Part shown: positions 33,010-45,300 of the stretch, piece after piece | How the letters are laid out: each line of letters begins with the position of its first letter | How positions within the stretch are numbered: the stretch's first letter is position 1 | Assembly (NCBI GenBank): GCA_914767715.1 | Contig: OU612072.1 | Location: 23,312,001-23,376,000, forward strand | DNA: 64,000 nucleotides | Source: Membranipora membranacea | Taxonomy: Eukaryota > Bryozoa > Gymnolaemata > Cheilostomatida > Membraniporidae | Direction: 5' to 3' | Notes under the pieces: model-generated | What the model was told of the DNA's origin: nothing | Seen by the model: only the letters and a program-made list of their open reading frames with translations | The model's database searches: none | Made by a program: the position numbers and the translations under genes

Positions 33010-33330
33010 ATTTAGATACAACATACAGTGGTGCGCGTACCACTGCACAACACACAGGTCTTCAGCTAGAAACCATGAGTCAAGCGCTGTTTCGAGGCCT
33101 TCTCTAGAACAACCTCCTCATAGCCGGCCCCAGCAGCATGAAGCCACTCCTGAGTGTTGATGAGCATCTCAATCAATCTCATCGAACCCTCAGTGCATTT
33201 TGTAAGTTTCGGTGGTTTGACATAATTGGTGTGTTTACGCTGTTGAGCAACCAGAGAGGCTGCCAACTCTTCATTGTGTCAGTGCAACAATGCTCGTCCC
33301 ATCACTCTCATGCTTTTACTCTAAGCCAAA
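33010..33330. repeat. Dispersed repeat R2, copy 2
   Basis: Shares CACTGCACAACACACAGGTC and TTCAG with 26685..26880. Located in an intron-equivalent of the decayed array, between the A and B units. Confidence 0.6.
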
Positions 33331-34628
33331 GCCACAATTAATAAGGCACAAACTTAGTGTTTCTGATTTAAGTATTTATTTGATTAAAGATAGTGTAATA
33401 AAACGTACATAATGCTCTTTTTATCAGTACCAGTTGGAAAGCGGATTAGTCAATTTATAAGAACTCTCTCAATAGACCCTGCGACAGGCTACAAAGTGGA
33501 ATCACTCGACTTTGTACTGACTAAGAAAAAGAGATTACGATTTATAAATGTTGAATGTACCCATTTTCCTTCTGAGTATCAAGATGTTTCTGGTCTTCAC
33601 ATATGCATAGTTGAACCTACCGACGACCTCTTTTATTTCTAGATAAGCCTCATTTTGTTTAAATCACGTCTTTAAATCGCAACATAGGTTGAAGGGGTAA
33701 ACTGATATGTTTTAAATCTGCGTTGAAAACCTTTGTTAGATACAAATAAAGAAACATATTTAGTACCGACCTGTGAATTATATCAAATTTATGAGATCAA
33801 GAATGTATATAATAACACAGAATGGATAAGAGGAACTCTCACGAGTGTTGAAGGTAAGGATTATAGTATCTATTGTTGACAACTTGTTTTACTTCAAGTA
33901 ATACTGTAAAATGGTGAGTGTGTTTTTTTCAGATTACAGCTTTGCAAGGTTTCAGGCACACTCTTGCTGCAAATATAATTGGTTACCATCAGAATGGGAC
34001 GGCTCTGAAATGTATCTGGAGACAATTTCAATGTAAGTTAACAAAATAAGGTGAATAACCCACACATGTCAGGTCCTCCAATTTTTCATAACCTGAAACC
34101 AGTAAAAACCGAGTAAATTTCAAGCTCAATGTAATAATATGATAATCTGTAATAATAGATGTTCATCAGCGTCACCGAAATATACCCTACAACTTCTTCT
34201 CATGTCACTCATGATATTTTACAGATATAATCCCGCCGACTTTCATCAGTGCTACGCCTCTGCCGAATCCCAATGAGAGCAAAATGAGAGCAAAATGAAA
34301 TTGGAGTGGAGAAATAGTTTGTACCAGCTAATAGTTGGTACATATATTAGGTGTTGGTGGAATAATGGTACTAAGGAGGTAAGGACACCACCTGTTCCCA
34401 CTGTCTTTGCCTCAAGCATCAAAACAACAATACTCAGTGCTCCAAGGGTCAAAATTCATGTTTAAAGTATAAGAGCTGGTTTTCATACATCATGTAGTCG
34501 AAACGTGATATTTTTGTATTCCACCCTCAGAACGAGAATTGGGGGAGGGGGGATTTATGGAATGTCACTCATTTTAAACAGGGGTTAAACAACTACAGTA
34601 CATAACTTTAAATAGTGACTAAAAGTGT

Positions 34629-34726
34629 CCCTAACCAAACCTAACCTAACCCAACCCAACCCAACCCATCCCAACCCAACCCAACCTAACCAAACCTAAC
34701 CTTACCTAACATAACCTAACCCAATG
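34629..34726 (+). repeat. Degenerate (AACCY)n pentamer array
   Basis: About 95 bp with period 5: AACCT and AACCC units with a few substitutions (for example ATCCC, TACCT). AACCT is the complement of the TTAGG telomere repeat of arthropods and some other invertebrates, but the AACCC variants make a simple microsatellite equally likely. It lies in the decayed array where the second C exon should be. Confidence 0.8.
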
Positions 34727-34727
34727 A

Positions 34728-34940
34728 GTAATCATGTTTATACCTTCATTATTCCACTTTATACAATGATTATACCACATTCCTGGCACAATTATGCAAC
34801 TATAATTATTCAATGTATGGTATAAGTAGACAACTTATTCAATTCAATTGTAATTATACAATGTAGGTATAAGTTCATCTATTTATACAATCATTATCCC
34901 CATGGAATTAGCTCTGAATAGGAACCAATGTTGCATAGTG
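34728..34940 (+). mobile_element. CACTG-type MITE, 5'-truncated copy
   Basis: Body sequences CATGTTTATACCTTCATTAT, GGTATAAGTAGACAACTTAT and the right end CTGAATAGGAACCAATGTTG match 46951..47205. The left terminal repeat is missing; the (AACCY)n tract abuts it. Confidence 0.7.
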
Positions 34941-37900
34941 TTCCTCACACACAGTTCCTGTACTCCCCGCACTGACTGTTAGAGAGGTGAACAGAACAGG
35001 AGATATCATAGTTTACAGAGTTCAAGCCTCACCTTCACCCTCACAAAACTACAGTGTGCTAAACCGACTGTTCTCAGTCCAAACAAAGACAGAAATGAGG
35101 TTAGTCAGTTTTGAAGCTGGTCTTTATCAAAGTATTCAGCATTGTTTTATCGCCTGTGTACCTATTTAAAATTTTTAGGGTTAGGAATGGATTGGGAATT
35201 TTCTCAAGCCTACAGTTTCATTCCAGAGCATTTATATTTTTGTGGTACATAACAATAAGATACCCATTGACATGGCTTCCTAAACATGCATCTGTACTTA
35301 AAAGCCAGTATGGACAGGGCAGTGAAGTCCAATTATTTCTAAGCACAGTGAATGATAGATAGCAAACTACTGCAGTGTGTGGTGGTTAGGTCAGATTCAT
35401 GCATTATATGCAAAATATGCAGGAAAGGTCGATGTGGGCATATTTTCGTGAGTACCTAACACAGCATATTATCAAAAAGGACCCGTATCTAAAGTGAAAT
35501 CCCTGTCGATAAAAACAGCTTTGGCAGAGAGTTGAAGAAGAATTTTGTTTTCGGTTTTGAATAACTGTCTCATGAAATATTAAAAATAATTTTGTGTTAC
35601 AATATACAAAAAAAATCCTACATTTTTTGGGAAAGGGCCAATTCATCTAGTAAATAAATGTTGGCTCATCATCATCCCCAGCCTCCGATGGTGGATAACT
35701 CAAATATCAAATATATATCAGCAGCATTCATGTGATTATGTATTCTGCAAGTGATTACAATTACTGCAGCTTTTATCATAATTTGATTGTAGCTTTTATT
35801 GACTCCTGGTGTGGAGTATACTTTATCAGTTCAAGCTATCAGTTATGGCAAAAAAAGCTTGATCCATAAAGAGACCCTGATATCTGGTGATATCTATGTG
35901 TTGAAAATTTAGCTTTCATGCCTGACTGTGAAAGAATTTGACCCTCTCATATTCCTGTTTTACATAGTTCATACTCTGGTACTAAATAATGATAATAATG
36001 ATTCCATAAACTATGAAAATAAGTGATACCTGAACGAATGAATATTGATCACTTTGTGAATTTCAACATATCATAAATGCATATGATAAGTCGAAATTCC
36101 GCCTAAAACAATTGGTATGATATTCACTACAGCACCAGTTACAGTGCCACTCATCCCTTCTGTGAGATCTATCTTCTCAGACACTGATGAGGGTTACAGA
36201 GTGATTCAGCTGAACTTTGAAGAGACAAACAAGACCAGGTTACAATATATCAGTTTAACTTGTGAACATAGCGTTCCGTGTCTGAAGATCTTACTAATCG
36301 ACAATTGTGTGAAGTTGAAGACACTAACAAGACATATATAAGTCGGGTATCATAAAAAACCAGACAACCAATAAAAAAAGAAATAAAAATAAGCACTTTG
36401 CTTCCTTGTAAGTTTTTTCCACAAATTGAGTTGTCACCTTTTGGCTTGCCTAGAAAACTATACATGTACAAATAAATTGACGTAGAGCTGAGGTTTCAAA
36501 GACCTATGCTGTCAGTGGAATTTAACCAGGGTCACAATATCTGCAGCCTGAGATGCTAAGCGCACAGCTATGCAAGCTACTCAGAGCAGCTCCAATCTTT
36601 GCGTTCGGTCCTCCCAAATTTCCTCAGCTCAATCCTATGAAAACATAATGAACTAATAGGTTACCCCAAATAAAACGATATCTTGTCTGTCTCGGAAGGC
36701 TTCATAAATGCCTGAGTAATTTCTGATAATAAGAAAATCAATCAATGTTGTTTTAGCTTAAGTGGTTGGCCGGCTCACCTACAATGTTACAGCACAATTG
36801 ATTGGCAACCATCAGAATGGGACAGTTGTGACCTTTTGGTATTACTATATAAGAAACAGTTTTGACTCAGTTTAGAGAGTGTTGTTTGAGAGAGCAATAA
36901 AAATGCTAGTGTGCAATTAAAAGTCTCGTCAATTCGCCCTAGTAACCGCTCAGTGTACGGCATAGAGGTTTAGTTTGAGGAAGTAACATAAGTTCATATC
37001 AACTTATGAAAAGTGAGAGGTTTCACAGTTTCATGAAATATGTACTCTGTGCACTTTTCAACATAAAATTCTAACAGTAATCATTGTGTGAAAATGGGTC
37101 AGAGAAATATACCCTCCACATTCTACTAATTTTACACATGATATATCACAGATTTATTCCCGCCTAATGTCATAAGTGCCACGCCTCTGCAACACCCCAA
37201 TGAGAGCAAAATAAAATTGGAATGGACAAATATAGAGATTCAGATGACTTCTGCTACACACATTAGTTTTTTATGTAATAAAGCAACCAATGTGGTAAGG
37301 ATACAATTTTACCACTGAGGACCTAAAAGGCATTCAAAGGACCTCAGGGTTCAATCCTGTGATACTCAAAGCTTAAAATATTAGATTGTTACATCGTTTT
37401 ATTACTGAGGATGACTTTCCCAATAATTATAATATGATTCAGTTATTATATTTTCTCAGTCCCTTAATATCATTAATAAAAATCATTTTATTTCAGATTG
37501 CAGTGAATTCCTCGGTGAACAGTTACACAATCGACAACCAGAATACTGGGACCTTGTTTACATTTCGGATTTGGGCTACTTTTGGCAATGGGAAGATAAA
37601 TCCTACTATCTCAAAGGCAATTTCAGCATCAACATGTTAGTGTTACAACAAATTTGTTATTGCTCATCATCTACATGTAGCAATTATACCACTAATGCTC
37701 TGTGGCAACGTTGTCTTTACAATTGACATGTTTATTTCATGAAAATCTGTTTTTAGTAAAGAGCAAGAGGATCTACTTCTGCTCTACAAACTCATATAAT
37801 CCTAAATCAAATTTGCCGGAAACCAAAAAAAAATTTAGCTCTGTTATTAGGATTTTGGACCAATCAACAACAATGAAAAATTAAATTAAACTTATTTCAA

Positions 37901-38835
37901 TATTTGAAAATCCTGTACTCCCTGCACTGAATGTGAGCAAGGAGGGAAGAAGAGGAAACCTCGTAGTTTACAGAGTTCAAGTCTCACCTTCACCTTTACA
38001 AAACTACAGCCTACGTCTCTTGTGTACCATTCGAACCTCTTCGAACAGAGTACAGCTCTCCACCTATTCTCAGTCCAAACAAAGACAGAAAAGAGGTTGG
38101 TTGGTCTCTGTGAACAAACCTATCTCTATTATTTTAACCAATATATTGTGTCTCCAGATCTTCATCTAATGTCTCATGCAAAGATAAAAATACCCACATG
38201 CAAATGATATCAGTAGTCACACAGTGGAATGTCATTTAAAACCAAACCACTTAAAGAACATGGTGCATCTCAAATGAAAGTTTTCGAAGTGTAAAATTGA
38301 GAAAAGTTAAAAATATTAAACCTTTTTCCAAAGCAAATTGAGTTCCATATTGTTTATCATAATGCAACTTTACCTTAGTACCAATATGTTTCTCTCTTTA
38401 GTATATCACTCTGGGCTTCTGGGTCGATCACTATCTGACCTTTACATTGTATCCATCAATGCTATAACTTTCTGGAAAGTTTCAAGGATGGACGCATATA
38501 ACTTCCTGAGATATAGCCGGATACCAAAATCCCTTCCAATTAATGTTTGCTTGCTTGTTTTGATGGCTCCCTGCATGTAATATGACTTGTGAATACTCAA
38601 TGTTATTTATAAAGCTAATGAAATTGCTAGCTGCTGTGGTAAAAGCTTTCACATTAGCGATAGAAGTGACTTCTACAAACCTCATGAGTTTCCATATACG
38701 CAGTCATGTTCATTATTCATCATATAAATAAGTTTTGCGATTGTTGCAGCTTTTGTTGAATCCTGTAGTGAAGTACACCTTATCAGTTCTAGTCAGCAGC
38801 TACAAGGTCAATTCACCAAGAAGATCTTTTATATC

Positions 38836-40779
38836 GCATGTGTCGACAGCTAGGCTTTCATTTCAATCTGACTATGAGCAATCCCATTATTTTCAAAAGC
38901 ATGAATTTTATTACCTGGGTCGATAAGTGGTATTTAATGAGACACAATGGGTTAGAATCTGATAACTACATTTTTTGTAAATCATTGCTGGCATACCTCT
39001 TAAATCTCCTCGTTTGTTCGGTTTAAGTGATTTGAATAGTAGTATTACTGTTTTACTGGTTATGGGAGTGAATGAGAAGGTTGGTTGACTACTGCTTGAT
39101 TCATGTGTGTTGTTGGATCAATTTCTGATTGCCCACCGACCTTGACATTAAGGGCGCTAGCTATGCCTGTTCCATCATTGTATGTAGCGTTTAACCAATA
39201 GGTTATTAAATTGGTCATGAACTTTTCATTCTGTCTTGGATTGGACTTTATTATGAAAATCCTTTATTATGATTCCTTAGTCATTGTACCACGAAAACAG
39301 TAATATTGATAAAATATGGTGTAGAATTGAAAGTATAAGTTACTGCTATTAAAAAGAATTACAGGTGAAATTACGAAGAATGCATAGATACTAGTTAGCA
39401 GGAAACAACTGACTGACTAATTGAGTAGTTTAAGGTTTCCGGGCGGTATTTGAGATACAAACAAGGGATTGACTCAAATTAACATGATTGCATAATTCAT
39501 TTTCAACTTCGGAGCACCAAAAATTAGCATCAGAGAAGGGCTACAACAAACACTAATGCAAGTACCACTGCAAGGAATACAGCCATTCTCTAGACATCAG
39601 GGCATATCAGAATGAGGCGATTAAAAGACTAACTAATGTGGTGTCACATGTGCACAGCCAGGGAGACCTCCAATCCTTCAATTTTTCACTGCGACAATGG
39701 CCGCCTTTTTTTCAATCATTTCTTTGGAGTTTATCGTTTATCGAGAATTTATTTTCAAATGCGCCAATAAATAAAGAGCTAAAAAGGGTGAAACACACAA
39801 AGATGAATAGTTTTACATTATTATTATTTTAGCATGTAATATTGGAATAAGCCTATTATAAAAGAAATGCATTTATAGATGCTGCATAACGAAACAGGTA
39901 AGGAATTAAATTAATTAAGATTTCTAAGTCATATTTTTGCAAAAGATATTATTGCCTCTGTTTAATATCTTGTACTGGGATTTGGATAAATTGATATTCC
40001 ATGCAAGAATTGGCTGCAGATGAACTGGAAATAAAACTGTCTAGCTGAAAATGTTGAGAGATGTCTTTTTAAATAACCGAATCAGATTTATATCTCTAGC
40101 TAATTAAGATGATAAATATTTGACATGGTCATTCCATGTTAGTTGATTTGGAAGATACTTTAAGTAGGGTCTTAAAGTAATAAAGAAAATGTTTACTTTT
40201 TGTACCGGTATTTAAAGAGAAATAATGTGATTTTAGAAAGTTGTGTACACAATTACCATAACAACAACATACCTATCACAGAATTATTTTTGTTACCGGT
40301 TAACTTTTGAAAAATCCTCCATGGTAAAGAAATAAATATTTTTTCAAGGTCTGCATTGCATAAATTTACAAGACTATGTTAAACACCTTGATTACTGAGA
40401 AAAACTGTGTATCGATTTATGTTGATTGTTTGCAATCATCTATGTCCATCGATTTATGTTGATTGTCAGTCACATAGTTGTTACTCTGCTTTTCACAGTT
40501 TTGCCATTCATTATTTCTCTTCAAATTATCTCGCCTTCCTAGATTATTCTCAATATTAACTCATCATCAAGCCAAGGGGGTAATATTTCAGATTTACATA
40601 CCTTATCCTTGTTTTGGCAAGGGAATTGATTTTATGGAGAGTAAAACTGTTGAAATTGTTTATTATGTCATTTCCTGAATATCTGACAGAATCACAAGAT
40701 CATCTCGAAAAAATGTTTCTACATTTGATGGCGTACATCCAGATATCCAGAATAGTCAGTAAATTAAATTTTATTTCTT
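38836..40779. other. Spacer between the decayed and intact arrays
   Basis: No receptor exon found. It contains a decayed copy of repeat R2 at about 39530..39700 and otherwise AT-rich sequence. In particular I did not find the domain 1 exons or another signal exon here. Confidence 0.45.
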
Positions 40780-40799
40780 ATTTCATTAGTTCGAACTCA

Positions 40800-41075
40800 G
40801 AATTTTCCAACAAGATATGTTAAATAATGATCTCTCGAGAAAATCTGTAAAATATCATTGCTTCTATTACTGAATTTGTTATTACTATAGATATGGTCTA
40901 TAAGTGTCATTGTGTTGTTTGTTACTCTTGTTGAATCTCTAACTAAGTGTTTAAATGAAAATGGGGAACATTTAGATGGTCATGTAGATTTAAATTTATT
41001 GTTTATGTTTATGTTAAAGTCACCCAGTACTATCACTTTATCTTTTCCTCTTGAGAATTTCTCTAGCTAGTCTAA
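40800..41075 (-). mobile_element. LINE endonuclease (EEP) fragment, inverted copy
   Basis: Minus-strand reading gives KVIVLGDFNININ with an intact GDFN, then LVRDSTRVTNNTMTLIDHIY. It is homologous to 19477..19700 but in the opposite orientation, and again linked to repeat R1 (41090..41370). Stops interrupt the frame, so it is a dead fragment. Confidence 0.72.
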
Positions 41076-41089
41076 AAATTGACGCCTTA

Positions 41090-41370
41090 AAATACTCAGA
41101 AAAATTTGATCATGTAAAGTAATGTAACTTACACTCACACGATGTGACGACGAGGGAAATCACAGATCTTGTAAATCTATGTGACGATAACTTCACAATG
41201 TTTGTTGTTATGCTGGAAGTGAAGCCAACAAAGAAACACAAAAATACATACCCAAGGTGATTGTTAGTGGAATGATAGGATTGTCTGAGTGTTGATTTAG
41301 TTTGATGCATATGAAGATGACCCCTACATGGTGTTATGTGAGTCTTATATCATTTATTCAGCTTAATGTC
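41090..41370 (+). repeat. Dispersed repeat R1, copy 3
   Basis: Matches 29030..29270 in the same orientation and 19150..19420 inverted: GTGACGATAACTTCACAATG, GAAGTGAAGCCAACAAAGAA, ACCCCTACATGGTGTTATGT. Confidence 0.68.
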
Positions 41371-41371
41371 T

Positions 41372-41460
41372 AAAGCAGCTGTGGGCAACCTGCGGCCTTT
41401 TTGCCAGTGCGGCCTAATGGGTAATATTTTGCGGCCTAATTGTGGATTCATGCCTAGAAA
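41372..41460 (+). mobile_element. Possible hAT-type element end
   Basis: CAGCTGTGGGCAACCTGCGG followed by repeated GCGGCC motifs resembles the terminal region of hAT-family non-autonomous elements known from many animals. Only the left end is recognisable, and no 8-bp duplication could be defined. Confidence 0.4.
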
Positions 41461-42169
41461 AGTTATTACGCATCAATTTTGATTCCTCTTTCGTAATGTG
41501 GAGAACCAAGTGTGTATAGCGCCTGTACAATATATTTAAAAAATAGTGGCAATTCTGTACTATGAAAATAGCAAAGCTTCCCCAGCCACTCTACACAAAA
41601 TCATCATAACTGTAGCACTGGTGTCAACGACTATCTAAATTTGTTTTTCTTTCAAAAATAGCACAAAACAGTGACCTTTGGATGTTAAAATTACAAAGTT
41701 CTCTACCATAATAGTTATTAGTATTTTTTGCAAAACGGTCATTTTGGACGAAGGCAGATTTGTATCAAAAAGTCTCTTTGTTACAAGTGCTCCTGCATTA
41801 TGCTTGAAATGTTCAATAATGCCTTTCATTTCACAACCATTTGCAAAAGAATTCTCCCTTGCAGGAGGGTGGGCGCTGTAAGATGAAAATTATGACAGGG
41901 CGCGAAAAATCTCAAAAATTTTTTCGCTCCGCGAAAACACTTTATTCTCCATCACAACAGTCCCGTCATGATCTTTTTACACTTTACACAAAGTCCCAAC
42001 TATTGTTGAAATCAGAGCATCTCAGTTACATAAATGCAGGTTTGCGGCGGGAGGCTACCATAATACCAAAAATAATAATTGTATTTCTTTCAAGATGCTG
42101 AGCAAGCAATATCTCTCGGCTTGAATGTATTAACCATATTGATGCTCCAAATCTATTTATTATTTACAG

Positions 42170-42313
42170 CCAAATATGCCAAATATGAGTTCTATGGGTC
42201 ACAATGGAATGATGATATAATAAACTTTTTTAATCCACATGGAGAAGTGAGATTTAGTGTATATATCGCTGCAGAATTAAAGACACTAGCATATCAGGTC
42301 TCCTTCACAAGAG
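42170..42313 (+). CDS. Exon for the second half of FN3 domain 2
   Basis: A 144-bp phase 1-1 exon encoding KYAKYEFYGSQWNDDI, NPHGEVRFSVYIAAELK and TLAYQVSFTR. It corresponds to 14179..14322 of the minus gene. Its 5' partner exon is absent on this strand, so this may be a leftover that is skipped. Confidence 0.75.
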
Positions 42314-45300
42314 GTGGGAAATGATTTAATCCTGATACAAATTTGCATTTGTATTAATTAAAAAGCTGTCATGTGACATGCATAGGCCTGAGGAGCAAAT
42401 CATATTAGAATATCATAACAATGAAAATTCATTAAGCTTCATCAAAAAAGTAGCGTTTTATCCCGCATAAACTGATGGCTGATATGGAAACTGAATATAT
42501 TTTGGTAGCGAAGATGCAAAGTTTCACACATATGGATGCTTTCAGGATTGGTTGTCCCAGACCCAAGCTTCCTCAGGTGTATATCGCATCAATATTTCTA
42601 AATCAATACCTATTTGATTTGTTAGCTTGGCTTAACACTATAGATCATTTACATTCAGGGACATGACGAAAAAATACTTAAATAGTTGCCATTTTAAATT
42701 ACTATTTTAAAATGAACATAAGCTTATTGCTCAAACGTAGGTATTGCTATTTAATTCCCTACATAGCTCCGAAGTTGTCATTGGTGAAATTTAGTAAAGA
42801 AGGCACAGAAGATGGTTTCGATGTGTATGAGCTAGTACTTATTGACAACAACTCTCAAGGTACATTCAAAGTTACATGTAATGCAGAGCCCGCGGCAGTA
42901 GCTAGTTTCGGAGAGTGTAGACAGATGGAGCTTGATGTGTCACATTATAAGGTAGTCATAACTAAGGCAAAATTATTTAGTAAGTCAACAATCAAATTGA
43001 TGCCTGATAGCTATTATATCGGCATTAAATGTGTGCTTATTTGACAAACCATCCACCAATGTATTCTCCTGAAGGTGGCAGTTAGCGTCAGCGACTTAAG
43101 GCCATAGCAATAATTATTACCAATTATGTCCCTCTTCCTATTTTTGCAGTTCCTTTTTAATCCAGGAGTGAAGTACCACATAAGAATCAGCATCATCCCT
43201 TATAGTAACGAGAATGAAGTTATAAATATTGATGAGTTATATAAGATAGGTATGTGAAATATTGCAGTCACTTCATTGTTGACCTATATCGACATGGTCT
43301 TAAGGAGCCACTATTTTGAATATCCTTTGGCATTATCACAAACCATCCTTTGCATAAGGTTAGGGTTTACCTGTATGATATATCTCAGACTATTGGATGC
43401 ATAATTGAGCATTTAATATGCTGAATTGATCGCTTATGTCTCAGCATGCTCGAAAGTATTTACACAAACAAGACACAAACTTAAAGCTTTCGATTTTAGT
43501 TTTTAGTTGATTAGAGATATTGTGATCCGCTGTACATATGTTCTTTATCATCAGCACCAGTTACAGTACCAGTTACCCCTTCTATGAGATCTATCTCCTC
43601 AGAGACCGAAGGCTACAGACTGATTGAGCTGAACTTTGAAGGAACAAACAAGACCAGATTACAATCAATAAATCTAATCTGTGTCCACAGTCCTACTGAG
43701 TCCCGAGATATTTCTGGTCCACAAGTGTGCATAGTTGAACCTACTGACAACCTCTTTGTACACCGGGTAATCCTTTTTTTTTTGATAGAAAAAGTTTAAC
43801 ACCAAACTGTGAATGCTATTTAAAAATGGATAATGATATGAAAATAAGAATGTATAATATGATATCGCAACAAGGATAGTAGGAACTATTATATGCGATG
43901 AAGGAAAGGATCATAGTATCCATTGTTCACACTTCAGTATACTCCAAATTATACTAAAAAACTGTGACTGTGTTTTCAAGATTAAGTGGGTAGCTGGTTA
44001 CACCTACAGTGTTTCCGCACAGATATTTGGTTACTATCAGGATGGCACAGTTGTGCCTATAGTCACACAACACTTTGTTGGTAAGTGGAAAAAATAGGGT
44101 CAACACCCAACAACAATTCTACTTTTTCATAACTTGAAACCATTGCACCTACTTAACTAAATTTCAACCTCAGAGTTATTATGTTGTGTCCTTCAGTGAA
44201 ATATACCCAACAACTTCTTTTAATGTTGCTCATGATATTTTACAGATTTATTCGCGCCGATATTCCTCAGTGCTACACCTCTGCCAAATCCAGATGGGAG
44301 CAAAATGACATTGGAGTGGAAAAATATTGAGAACCAGTTAACATCTGCTACCCATATTCGGTGTTCATGGATTAATGGCACTAAGGAGGTAAGGACACAA
44401 TATTTTACCACCGAGTATCTGAAAAGCCTGGCACTGTCTTGGCATCAGGCTTTGAAATAATAATACTCAGTGCTCAAAATCTTTATGGAGAAAAGTTTCC
44501 TTAATCACAAATGACAGCGCGTGATTGAAAATTTTAACAGGAACACAATTTAACTTTCCAAATCATACTCCTTTCACTCAGGCTCTATGAGTCTGATTAA
44601 TTGTTATTAATTATTTCAGTTTACAGTCAATTCTTCTGTGACCAGCTTTACTCTTGACAATCTGAATACTGGCACGTTGTTTACTTTTCGCCTAACGGCT
44701 GCTTCTGATACCGGTAAACAGAATTCGACAATGTCTAGAACTATTACAGCATCAACATGTAAGTTATACAAGCAGCTCCTTTCTATTTGCATATCTAATG
44801 CTGTCAGTGGTTTGCTTGATCATTGGAAAATGCTGGGCCAAACACTCGTTTACTCAGCTCTATTTGTCACTCAAGCAGACTCCTCACATTTTGACTTTAT
44901 GATGAAATAGGAACTGGAAATCGATATAACCAGTTCGGCAGCAAATGTTTCACACTAAAACTTGATGCCTTGTGATTAGTTTGTCTATTATTTTCATAAT
45001 TATAATATGAACAAAATCCATTGCTGAACTAAAGATGATAATTGTGCTTCTGGCTCGACTGAGTTATAAGTTAATTGAAATTATTGTCTTATTGTCTTTG
45101 CAGTTCCCACACTGCCTGCACTGACTGTTAGGGAGGTGAACAGAACGGGAGATATCATAGTTTACAGAGTTCAAGCCTCACCTTCACCTTCACAAAATTA
45201 CAGCCTACTTAACGTCTCATGTGTACCAGTGGAATCTCTGCAATCAAAGTACAGCTCTCCGAATATAACAATCAATAACAAAAACAGAATAGAGGTTAGT

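Larger units (their letters stand above)
31857..38835 (+). pseudogene. Decayed FN3 array, [A B C D][B C D]
   Basis: Exon equivalents: A 31857..32041 and 32233..32323; B 33428..33642 and 33933..34032; C 34225..34378 (second half missing); D 34955..35099 and 35793..35886; B 36133..36346 and 36757..about 36836; C 37152..37294 and 37497..37635; D 37910..38095 and 38750..38835. Breaks: donor after the first B exon changed from GT to AT; an 11-nt tandem duplication in the C exon (154 instead of 143 bp); a 46-nt deletion in the D exon; 2 extra nt in the second B exon; a lost base in its partner; acceptor AG lost and frame shifted in the last D; donor GT changed to GC at the end. No CCP, TM or tail exon follows. 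Domain order equals that of the minus-strand gene. Confidence 0.8.

Noticed and set aside
33742-33853. Open phase 1-1 segment beginning DTNKETYLVPTCELY with apparent splice sites
   Set aside because: The homologous stretch in the intact gene (about 43840..43905) is intron with stops, so this is chance openness in the decayed copy.
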